This document shows positions 1-6,941 of a DNA stretch of 26,356 nucleotides, piece after piece. Under the pieces are notes generated by a model. The model was not told the DNA's origin and made no database searches. It saw only the letters and a program-made list of their open reading frames with translations. The position numbers and the translations under genes are program-made. The stretch is from Planctomycetaceae bacterium (lineage in GTDB: Bacteria; Planctomycetota; Planctomycetia; Pirellulales; Pirellulaceae). Where the stretch lies: contig PADE01000264.1 in assembly GCA_002702965.1 (NCBI GenBank), positions 32,130 to 58,485 on the forward strand. Direction: 5' to 3'. Numbering within the stretch: the first letter of the stretch is position 1; every line of letters begins with the position of its first letter.

Positions 1-1046
1 GTGTGGGCTGCCGCCGTTTCGTTTGTGAGCTTCTGGCGGACCTCCTCGATACTCACATCCGCCGCGGAACCCGGAGCAAATCCGCAATCTGGATTCAGTG
101 TTATCCGCTCCGGCTCCAAATACTCAAGCGCTGCTTCCACCCGGTCCACAATCACTTCGACCGAATCGACCTCTCCCGGCTGACAACTGACACACCCCAG
201 ACCGACCTGGACCTCCTCCGACAATCGGCTGAGTACGGAGTAGTCGCCGGCACCCGGCGCTGTGAACTCCAGGGTGACGTGTCCCGCCGACAGGCGCCCC
301 AACTGGGGCATGATCTTCTCGAAGCCCCCGGTGTGATCCGCTTCCCCCCGCACCCGTGCGCCGGCCCGGCGACAGAGGTGCACGGCCATCGTGACACCCT
401 CGACCCCGTCGATCAGCTGGTTGTTCATATCGACCGAAAAATCCGCGGCCTGGTCTGGATTCTCGTAGCCGGCGCGAACGTGATCATCGACGAACAGGCA
501 TAGATGGGGGTCATCGATCTGGATGATCGCGGCCCCCGACTGAGCGAGCAACTCGACTTCGTGGCGTAGAATCGGTACGCAGGCACGGATAAAGTCCTCG
601 CGTGTGGGATAGGCGGCCGACGATTTTTCGGGATCCCACATTCGCTCTCCGAGCAATGCTGGAGCGGGCAGCGTAGCCTTGATCGCGCGCTGCGTGACGG
701 TTTTCAAGAACGCGACCTCGCTGGCAATAAATCCAGGCTGCCGAGGACTGAGGCGGTCGACCACGATCGTCCACGGCCGCCCGTCGACCGGGTTGTGACT
801 CAACTCAAATCCGTGTGCCAGCTCCGCGACGACGCCGATGTACGATTTGCGCCACCACTCCCCGTCCGAGAGGACATCCAAGCCAGCCTGTTCCTGCATC
901 GCCACAACGTCGCGAACGGCCGCCTCCATACGAGATCGGTAATCGGGGTCCGACCGATCGCGGTTCTCCCCCACCAGCGCCCGAACCGCGGCGGGACGGG
1001 GCATCGAACCGATAATCGAAGCCGGGAATAGTGGCAGCTGGCTCAT
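1..1046 (-). CDS. Core-MetE-like cobalamin-independent methyltransferase (partial, 3' end off window)
   Basis: The reading frame is open from the ATG at 1046 to the left edge, giving 348 residues with the C-terminus missing. It matches the C-terminal catalytic barrel of cobalamin-independent methionine synthase (MetE), which moves a methyl group to a thiol held on zinc. Near the N-terminus is GSMPRP (residues 13-18), equivalent to the GSFPQT start of the MetE barrel. The four zinc ligands of the family are all recognisable: His223 and Cys225 in VHLCRR, Glu260 in LEFTAPG, and Cys321 in NPDCGF. The IQIDDP segment (175-180) matches IQIDEP of MetE. The N-terminal half of classical MetE is absent, as in short YxjG/YxjH-type and archaeal proteins. 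The start lies 3 bases after the stop of the nucleotidyltransferase gene, so the two are probably cotranscribed. The methyl donor and acceptor cannot be read from sequence. Confidence 0.85.
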   Translation of the reverse strand, partial: MSQLPLFPASIIGSMPRPAAVRALVGENRDRSDPDYRSRMEAAVRDVVAMQEQAGLDVLSDGEWWRKSYIGVVAELAHGFELSHNPVDGRPWTIVVDRLSPRQPGFIASEVAFLKTVTQRAIKATLPAPALLGERMWDPEKSSAAYPTREDFIRACVPILRHEVELLAQSGAAIIQIDDPHLCLFVDDHVRAGYENPDQAADFSVDMNNQLIDGVEGVTMAVHLCRRAGARVRGEADHTGGFEKIMPQLGRLSAGHVTLEFTAPGAGDYSVLSRLSEEVQVGLGCVSCQPGEVDSVEVIVDRVEAALEYLEPERITLNPDCGFAPGSAADVSIEEVRQKLTNETAAAH

Positions 1047-1049
1047 GAC

Positions 1050-1817
1050 TTACCTTTTGAGGTGGTTGTCGCGCCAATGCTCCCGCGCGTACTCAAAGTC
1101 CTGCTGCGTATCGATCTCAATATATCCGCCCGTAGTATCGACGTGCTCCATGAGAACTCCCCGGACCAGCATCTCGTCGAGGAGCTGAATCAGGTAAGCT
1201 TTTTCGAACACCGCCGCGGCGCCCCATGGACTGCCAGAGAACTCTTCCCGGCAGCGGTGATAGTGCGCGATCAACTGGTTTGCCCCCGTCGCAGAAAATC
1301 GCGCCACACCGATGAACTCCCCGTGGGCATCCGGTTCGGCGATCTGACGGCTGATGCGGATTAGCCGGCCGTCTTGAGCTGTCACTTTTTCGGCATCGTC
1401 CGGCGGATGCTCGGTCCGATCGGCGTACCGCTCGAGCCAGCAGGTATCGACACCCAACGCGATATCGGCCTCGCTCTCGACCAGTTGGGAGACCACTGTT
1501 GGGGTCAACAGGATGTCCGAATAGGCACACAGAAAACCGTCCCGCATGAGGTCTTCCGCGTAGAACAAAGAGGCCAGGATATTGTTGTTCTTCCAGTTGT
1601 CGTTGTGGCGGAATGTGAATTGGGGGTAGTCCGTTTGGACGGCCTCGATCCGGTAGCCGCCAATAAAGGCGATCGACTCGATCCCGGCAGTGGTCAGCGC
1701 GTCGACCGTCCAGTCGAGGATCCGACGATCAGCGACCTCGGCAAAGCACTTGGGCGCATCGGCCGTGGTCGGCATCAGCCGCTCACCACGTCCAGCTCCA
1801 ATGATGATCGCTCGCAT
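1050..1817 (-). CDS. LicC-like nucleotidyltransferase (phosphocholine cytidylyltransferase family)
   Basis: This is a 255-residue single-domain sugar-nucleotidyltransferase-fold protein. The N-terminal nucleotide-binding signature is clear: GAGRGERLMPTTADAPK, residues 7-23, with the closing Lys23. NWKNNNILASLFYA (residues 74-87) resembles the NN-plus-SL segment of LicC-type phosphocholine and 2-aminoethylphosphonate cytidylyltransferases. YSDI (99-102) carries the expected metal-binding Asp101, and EIDT (234-237) supplies a second conserved acidic residue. Such enzymes join CTP or another NTP to a phosphorylated small molecule. By similarity a choline- or phosphonate-type headgroup is plausible, but a sugar phosphate cannot be excluded. 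Its start lies 3 bases after the stop of the upstream permease gene and it is followed at once by the MetE-like gene. Confidence 0.8.
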   Translation of the reverse strand: MRAIIIGAGRGERLMPTTADAPKCFAEVADRRILDWTVDALTTAGIESIAFIGGYRIEAVQTDYPQFTFRHNDNWKNNNILASLFYAEDLMRDGFLCAYSDILLTPTVVSQLVESEADIALGVDTCWLERYADRTEHPPDDAEKVTAQDGRLIRISRQIAEPDAHGEFIGVARFSATGANQLIAHYHRCREEFSGSPWGAAAVFEKAYLIQLLDEMLVRGVLMEHVDTTGGYIEIDTQQDFEYAREHWRDNHLKR

Positions 1818-1820
1818 CTG

Positions 1821-3455
1821 TCAGACTCCCGTCGTGTCAATTGCCGGGGACTCTTCGTCGGGAGCCACCGCGTTCCACAGGACAGCGGTCAACATTGCCG
1901 CGCCGAAGGCCCAGCCCGCCAGTACCCAGATAGCGACTTGCCAACCGTACGAATCAACCAGGTAGCCGGTCAACTGATCACCCAGCACGGCGGCTCCCGC
2001 GTAGCCCATGGCGTTGACAAACCCGGCCGCAGCCGCCGACGTGCCTCGCTTCGCCAAGTCAGCCGGCGCTGTGCCGACGAGCAAAACCTGTGGACCATAG
2101 ACGCAAAACCCGACCAGCAGCAGCAGGACCATTGTCCCCAGAAACGAGCTGCGTGCAACGAAGTCGTATACCAAGGTCAGCATCCCCAGACCGACCAGCA
2201 GCAGACACATCACCGGCGCACGCCGGCTTGCGAAGAACCGATCGGTCGCCCAGCCCGCCAGAAATGACCCGAAGATCGCTCCGAACGGTAGCAGCGCGTA
2301 GCGGATCGCCGACTTGAGAATGCTGGCTCGAGCCGTTTGGCCGATTCCCGACAATGCGCCTCGCTTGACCGCCTCGGCGAGACGCCGTTGAGCGTCGGGC
2401 TCGTCAAAATCGAGTTGCCGAAGTTCGTTGAACTCCGCGCGATCCTCGTCGCTCAACATGTTCTCCTCGAGCAGCGACTCTAACAGCAGACGACGCTGCA
2501 CGTTCGCGAACAGACCGTCGTCGATCGCCTGCTGGAGCTGGCGTTTCGTCGCCTGCGCGGCCAAGTCCGCTGCACGGAGTTGCCGCAGCCGGTCGGCATC
2601 CGAGTCGACCAGTTCTGGAAGCGCCTCGTCGATTTGACTGACGACCACACGGTTGCGCTCGATGTCCTGCAGATGCGAAACACCCCAGTCAAGATAGCCG
2701 TAGCGGCAGGCGTTGAGCATCCCCAGCGAGAGGCCCAGAATCCAAAGCGCCGGATTCGAGAGCGTCAGCCGCATGTTTGCGAAAACGCCGGTGGTCGGTT
2801 GGTCCGGTTCCGATGCGTCATCAAGCGGTGCTGCGACGTCCGCCGATTCCGGCCGTTCGTGGAGCCCCACCAGCATCACCACAGCCGACGTCACGAGAAT
2901 CACCGGAGGAACAAACAACGCGCCGCGCCACTCGAACAGATAGACGGCCGTTCCCGCCAAGACGTACGTCAGTGCACCGGTCAGTTGGTAGCCCGTGCCG
3001 ATAATCCCGACCGCCCACCCGCGCCGAGCCACCGGGATCCAGTTGCCGATCACGCGGACGCAGGGTGTCCAACCGAGCGACTGGCTGTAGCCGTTGAGGG
3101 CCCAGACGAATATGAAGAAATAGAGCGCCGTGCCGAATCCGAACACAACATTCAGAGCAGCCGTCGCGAACATCCCGACCGCGAGCATCCGCTTAGGCGA
3201 AAACCGCTCCGCCATCTGGCCATTGACCAGCTGCCCGAGTCCGTAGGCGACTTTCAGCGCCATCAGCACGGTGCCCATCGTCTGTTTGTCGTAACCGAGG
3301 TCCGCTTCGATTCCCGGCAGAGCGACGGACAGGTTGTTGCGGCAGAAATAGAATGCCCCGTAGGTCCACCAGACCACCCAAATCAAACGATTTTCGCCCG
3401 CCGCGGCGCCGGGCGGCGACGGTTGGCGGGAATGGGTCGTCTGCGATGGGGACAT
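1821..3455 (-). CDS. GlpT/UhpT-like organophosphate transporter (MFS, OPA family) with a large insertion
   Basis: This 544-residue MFS protein aligns with E. coli GlpT along its length. YFCRNNLSVALP (residues 36-47) matches the TM1 segment YLVRKNFALAMP, and CRYGYLDW (250-257) matches LLRYGILDW of TM7. Arg39 and Arg251 therefore occupy the positions of the two phosphate-binding arginines of GlpT. QSLGWTPC (125-132) and VYGPQVLL (452-459) also match. Family members exchange glycerol-3-phosphate, hexose phosphates or similar compounds for phosphate across the inner membrane. The oddity is about 115 extra, strongly charged residues (about 262-378) between TM7 and TM8, where GlpT has a short periplasmic loop. 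No strong ribosome-binding site precedes the ATG. It is the first gene of the three-gene unit; the substrate is unknown, and an OPA-type sensor (UhpC-like) is possible. Confidence 0.85.
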   Translation of the reverse strand: MSPSQTTHSRQPSPPGAAAGENRLIWVVWWTYGAFYFCRNNLSVALPGIEADLGYDKQTMGTVLMALKVAYGLGQLVNGQMAERFSPKRMLAVGMFATAALNVVFGFGTALYFFIFVWALNGYSQSLGWTPCVRVIGNWIPVARRGWAVGIIGTGYQLTGALTYVLAGTAVYLFEWRGALFVPPVILVTSAVVMLVGLHERPESADVAAPLDDASEPDQPTTGVFANMRLTLSNPALWILGLSLGMLNACRYGYLDWGVSHLQDIERNRVVVSQIDEALPELVDSDADRLRQLRAADLAAQATKRQLQQAIDDGLFANVQRRLLLESLLEENMLSDEDRAEFNELRQLDFDEPDAQRRLAEAVKRGALSGIGQTARASILKSAIRYALLPFGAIFGSFLAGWATDRFFASRRAPVMCLLLVGLGMLTLVYDFVARSSFLGTMVLLLLVGFCVYGPQVLLVGTAPADLAKRGTSAAAAGFVNAMGYAGAAVLGDQLTGYLVDSYGWQVAIWVLAGWAFGAAMLTAVLWNAVAPDEESPAIDTTGV

Positions 3456-3652
3456 GTTGAACTCAGTCGAAGAGGGATCGGACGGGTCGGCTCACGCCGC
3501 GACGGCGCGTCGTGACCGGCAATCCGGTTTTTGCATCAACCGGCCCCGACAGCGAACCGGAACAGTTTAGCAGGCCGCAGATCGTTCCCCAATTTCCGCG
3601 GTCCCGGGATCGGTGGGAAATCGATTGCCGATACTCGGTTGCGGCCGAGACC

Positions 3653-6085
3653 TTAGGGCCGGGGCGATTGAGGGGTCTCCCGGATTCCCCGCACATCCTC
3701 CGACGGCGCGAGTAGATAGGCGATCAGATCGCGGACGTCGCGCTCCGAAAAATGGTTCAAGGTCCCGGCCGGCATCAACGACACCTGCGACGGAACCACG
3801 GCTTCAATATCGGCCGTTTTGATTTCAATCCGCGCGAAGGGATGAAACGGATCGGTCTGCACCCGGTACCCCTGTCCACCCAGATTGACGATCTGGCCGG
3901 TCACCTGTGTTCCGTCGCGTTTGACAAAAATGGTGGCGCGGTACTGATCGGCAATCACTTTGCTCGGCGACACAATACTCTCCAGAACCTCCTGCGGACG
4001 GTAGCGACCCGCGAGTCCGTTCAAGTTAGGCCCCAACACGCCTCCCGTGTTGCCGATCCGGTGGCAGTTTGCACAGCGCGCCACGCGGAATACGGTCTTG
4101 CCGTTCTTGCGATTCGCGTTTGCCAGCGAAGCCCGCTCGATCGACGGTAATAAGTCGGCTAGTTCCCACTCCTTGACCAACGGCCGAGACGGTGGGCGAA
4201 CGGGGGTGGCCGAATCGATCCCCAGCTGCTCGATCAAGCGGCTGAACATCCGCTGCTGATCGGCGTACGGCCGTCCGGCGATGGCGCGCAACTCCTGAGG
4301 ATCGAGCGCGGCGGTCAATCGATCGCGCTGTGCAGCGCTGAAATCACCGATCCCTTGGCGGAACATCAAACGGAGATAGTGAATCTGGCGCATCATCGTG
4401 GGCGTGCTCGCCAGCACGGTCAACGTGCGCTCCGTCAGCCGAGGGGCGGCCAGGTCGTAAAGCAGCGTCGCCAGCTCACGATTGAGGGTGCCGCTGCCGG
4501 TCGGATAGCGGGCATCGAGCTGGCCCCGCACAGGTTGTGCGGCGCTTCCATCCGGCACCCCCATCCTTGCAAACGTGATGCCGTAGACCCGCAACAGGGC
4601 ATGCCGCTGCAGCGGTGACAGGGCTTCCCAATCAAGCGCTGCGAGCGTCGAGAGAATCCGCGGTCGCAGTCCCGGATCGCCCTTGCGGGAGACCGCGATC
4701 AACCCCGTCAGCAAGGCCTGGACGTCGGTCGCATCGAACACGCGCTGCTGCCAACGCATGACGTCCTGGTGTTCGACGGCCACCCGAGCCGCGTACCGCA
4801 GCGCCCGATCAGGAGATCCCAACAGGGGCCAAGCGCGCCCGATCGCACGGGCGTCCTGGCGTCCGTGATACGCCTCCAATTCGCGGCGCAGGCGGACGAA
4901 AGGGCTGACCGACGTCGTCGGGGGCGGCGTCGCTTCGGGGGCGCCGTCCCAGTAAATCCGGTAGAGATGACCCGGCGTCCCCCTGCCTCCGGTGACAAAA
5001 TACAAGGCCCCGTCCGGACCCACCTGGATATCGGTACTGGCCAGGGGTCGGCCCGAGACGAAGAACTCCCAATCGGCATCGAAGGTCGCGCCGCGCGGCT
5101 TCAGATGCACGGCGTAGATGCGGCCATAGCTCCAATCGCAGGCGAATAGCGCGCGCTGATACCGGAGGGGAAACGCGGCCCCGGTCCCAAACGCGATACC
5201 GGTGGGCGAGCCGGGCCCCACTTCCCGAACCGGCGGTGGGTTATCCGGGTAGTACGCCGGCAGGTTCTTGTCGCTCTGGCGCCAACCAAAATCCGCGCCG
5301 GACACCAGGTGGAAGATGTTGGTAGGCCGGTACCAAGGCAAACCCATAAAACCCTCGTTGTCGGAATCGAAGGTAAACAGTTCGCCCGTTGGATCGAAGG
5401 CCAGGTCGTAGGCATTTCGCAATCCCACCGAAACCAGCTCTCGTTGTTGACCGTCGGGTGAGATCCGCAGCACCCATCCCTGGGGCGACGGTTTCTGCTG
5501 GTGCGGGGTGGGCGTGATCTGGGAGACGTGGTTGCGAGTCAGACCGTTGGGCAATCCGGTGCCGTTTCCGGCGATCAGATACAACCATCTCCGCTGCGGA
5601 CCCAGTGCGATTCCGTGGGGCCCGTGTTCGCTGCCCCCAGGAATCTCAAACAGTAATTCGGGTGGACCAAAGCTACCCCGACCATCGCTGTCGGGGATCC
5701 GAAACACCCCGGTCTGCGGATGAGCTCCGCCGCAGACCGCGTACAGACTTCCCAGCGCGTACAGGAGTCCGTGCGCCCCACCCACACCCGTCTTGATTTC
5801 CTCGACGGTCGTCTTGGCATCGCCCTGTCCCAGCGCCGCGGGGCGAATGCGATGCATTCGATCACCTTGATGAGAGACGATGATTCGCCCCTGAGGGTCG
5901 AACGTCATGCTAATCCAGGAACCGTACTCGGCGGGAACCGAGATCAATCGTTCCGCCTTGAAACCCGCGCGGACTGTCAGTTCGGGCGCGGGTACCGCGA
6001 CCGCCTCGCGCTCGGCGGCGAACAACCTCGGACCCGCGGTCCACAGCACCCACAGAAACACCATCACAAGACGAGACCGAGGCAT
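3653..6085 (-). CDS. Exported PVC-type haem protein (beta-propeller dehydrogenase-like domain plus cytochrome-c-like domain)
   Basis: The predicted protein is 810 residues, starting at the ATG at 6085. That start gives a signal peptide (MPRSRLVMVFLWVLWTAG, ending near LFAA) and is preceded by GGGAG. An in-frame GTG at 6247 would add 54 residues with no secretion signal in front, so I rejected it. Residues about 35-390 resemble the six-bladed propeller of soluble sugar dehydrogenases, with EHGPH (153-157) as the family landmark. A helical, HEAT-like stretch follows (about 410-620). The C-terminus carries CANCH (671-675), one covalent c-type haem site, and MPAG (771-774), whose Met is a candidate axial ligand. 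This is the architecture of the Planctomycete/Verrucomicrobium membrane-bound dehydrogenase families. It probably acts in the periplasm as an electron-transferring oxidase of sugars or alcohols. The substrate cannot be inferred. A larger paralogue lies at 19602-22709. Confidence 0.85.
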   Translation of the reverse strand: MPRSRLVMVFLWVLWTAGPRLFAAEREAVAVPAPELTVRAGFKAERLISVPAEYGSWISMTFDPQGRIIVSHQGDRMHRIRPAALGQGDAKTTVEEIKTGVGGAHGLLYALGSLYAVCGGAHPQTGVFRIPDSDGRGSFGPPELLFEIPGGSEHGPHGIALGPQRRWLYLIAGNGTGLPNGLTRNHVSQITPTPHQQKPSPQGWVLRISPDGQQRELVSVGLRNAYDLAFDPTGELFTFDSDNEGFMGLPWYRPTNIFHLVSGADFGWRQSDKNLPAYYPDNPPPVREVGPGSPTGIAFGTGAAFPLRYQRALFACDWSYGRIYAVHLKPRGATFDADWEFFVSGRPLASTDIQVGPDGALYFVTGGRGTPGHLYRIYWDGAPEATPPPTTSVSPFVRLRRELEAYHGRQDARAIGRAWPLLGSPDRALRYAARVAVEHQDVMRWQQRVFDATDVQALLTGLIAVSRKGDPGLRPRILSTLAALDWEALSPLQRHALLRVYGITFARMGVPDGSAAQPVRGQLDARYPTGSGTLNRELATLLYDLAAPRLTERTLTVLASTPTMMRQIHYLRLMFRQGIGDFSAAQRDRLTAALDPQELRAIAGRPYADQQRMFSRLIEQLGIDSATPVRPPSRPLVKEWELADLLPSIERASLANANRKNGKTVFRVARCANCHRIGNTGGVLGPNLNGLAGRYRPQEVLESIVSPSKVIADQYRATIFVKRDGTQVTGQIVNLGGQGYRVQTDPFHPFARIEIKTADIEAVVPSQVSLMPAGTLNHFSERDVRDLIAYLLAPSEDVRGIRETPQSPRP

Positions 6086-6243
6086 GTTCCGGAGGCTCCC
6101 AAGGAGAACAGGACATGGAAAGAGGCGCGGCAATCCAATCAGTTTATCACGTTCGGCGCCGGGGTCATCCGCCGGCGCACAACGGACGATTGGCTGGTTG
6201 GGTCGGTCGACAGATCGCGGACCCAGCGGCGCAGACCGCGCCG

Positions 6244-6651
6244 TCACTGAATCACCCGGATGGTGACCGGATAGCGGTAAGCGATCCCTCGGCGAGCTCG
6301 GCTGGCGGCGATCAGGCCAAATACCAGACTCAGCGCCCGCGGCACGACATCCGGTGAAAACAGCCCGAACCCGAGCAGTTGCAATACAAATGCCCCTGCA
6401 TGCCAGATCAGCAGATGCAGCTGAAAGTTGCTCGCTTCCTTACCCTGGTCGTCGATGAACGGATGGTCCTTTCGCATCGACAACCAGAGCATCAACGGAC
6501 CGAACAGTCCCAGCGGTCCGAGCACGCACCCCAGTACCGATCCCAACAAATGCGCCAGCATCCCCATCGAGTGCGCGTCGGAGTCGGGATCCGCATGGGC
6601 AGCGCTCGACCGAGGTCGAGTACCGGCCGAATCGTTGTCGGGGCCACGCAT
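6244..6651 (-). CDS. DUF4870 domain membrane protein
   Basis: This small protein has 135 residues from the ATG at 6651. A GTG codon lies directly in front at 6654, but the strong ribosome-binding site GGAGGAG (6659-6665) is 7 bases from the ATG and only 4 from the GTG, which favours the ATG. After a polar N-terminus (1-28) come helices at about 30-58, 78-98 and 100-118. The central motif HPFIDDQGKEASNF (63-76) and the terminal YRYPVTIRVI (125-134) are the signatures of the DUF4870 (Tic20-like) family, whose function is not established. The family usually has about 110-130 residues, so this copy is complete. Its stop lies about 160 bases before the chosen start of the haem protein gene, and the two may share a transcript. 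Confidence 0.85.
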   Translation of the reverse strand: MRGPDNDSAGTRPRSSAAHADPDSDAHSMGMLAHLLGSVLGCVLGPLGLFGPLMLWLSMRKDHPFIDDQGKEASNFQLHLLIWHAGAFVLQLLGFGLFSPDVVPRALSLVFGLIAASRARRGIAYRYPVTIRVIQ

Positions 6652-6941
6652 CACATGACTCCTCCGCAGAGGGAGATCACCGGCCGATCGCGAAAGGGTA
6701 GTCCGTTCGGCAGCGCATCTTCCCGATCATAACGGAAACCGCAGCCCCACGCTCTGCAGCACAACAGCGAACGAAGCCGGGATCGAAGGCCTGCCGCGGT
6801 CGGGCGCGCCGCAGCCGACCGCGGCGCGTGTACAATCAGAACCCTGCCTGGCGGACCCGATCAGCGGCCGAAGACGCCGCTGGCGCATGTCGCGGATCGG
6901 GCTGGGAACGGAAACGCACACCCCACAGCAAAGGGCGCGTC
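6652..6941. promoter_or_regulatory. Divergent intergenic region with a perfect inverted repeat
   Basis: This 290-base region separates the DUF4870 gene (leftward) from the enolase-like gene (rightward) and should hold both promoters. A perfect 11-base inverted repeat has arms at 6793-6803 (GCCGCGGTCGG) and 6815-6825, with an 11-base spacer. TACAAT at 6831-6836 fits a -10 hexamer for the rightward gene. The spacer of the repeat would then cover the -35 position, where no good hexamer is seen. No T-run follows the repeat on either strand, so it does not look like a Rho-independent terminator. The promoter call is tentative; the repeat itself is certain. I see no gene here. Confidence 0.4.

Noticed and set aside
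1374..2267. Long plus-strand open frame opposite the nucleotidyltransferase and permease genes
   Set aside because: The translation is rich in Arg, Gln and His with no recognisable motif, and it crosses two well-supported minus-strand genes. High GC at third codon positions produces such antisense frames.
2580..3515. 311-codon plus-strand frame opposite the GlpT-like gene
   Set aside because: Low-complexity Arg/His-rich translation, no family resemblance, and fully opposite a clear MFS protein.
3524..3543. Hairpin CCGGTT/AACCGG as a terminator for the haem protein gene
   Set aside because: The 6-base stem lies about 110 bases past the stop, and no T-run follows in the direction of transcription.
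6086..6247. N-terminal extension of the first haem protein to the GTG at 6247
   Set aside because: The 4-base overlap with the DUF4870 stop is tempting, but the extension would bury the signal peptide, which begins at the ATG at 6085 with a ribosome-binding site in front.
6828..6941. Extended N-terminus of the enolase-like protein from the GTG at 6828
   Set aside because: It would place about 58 residues before the Tat motif and would overlap the candidate -10 hexamer.
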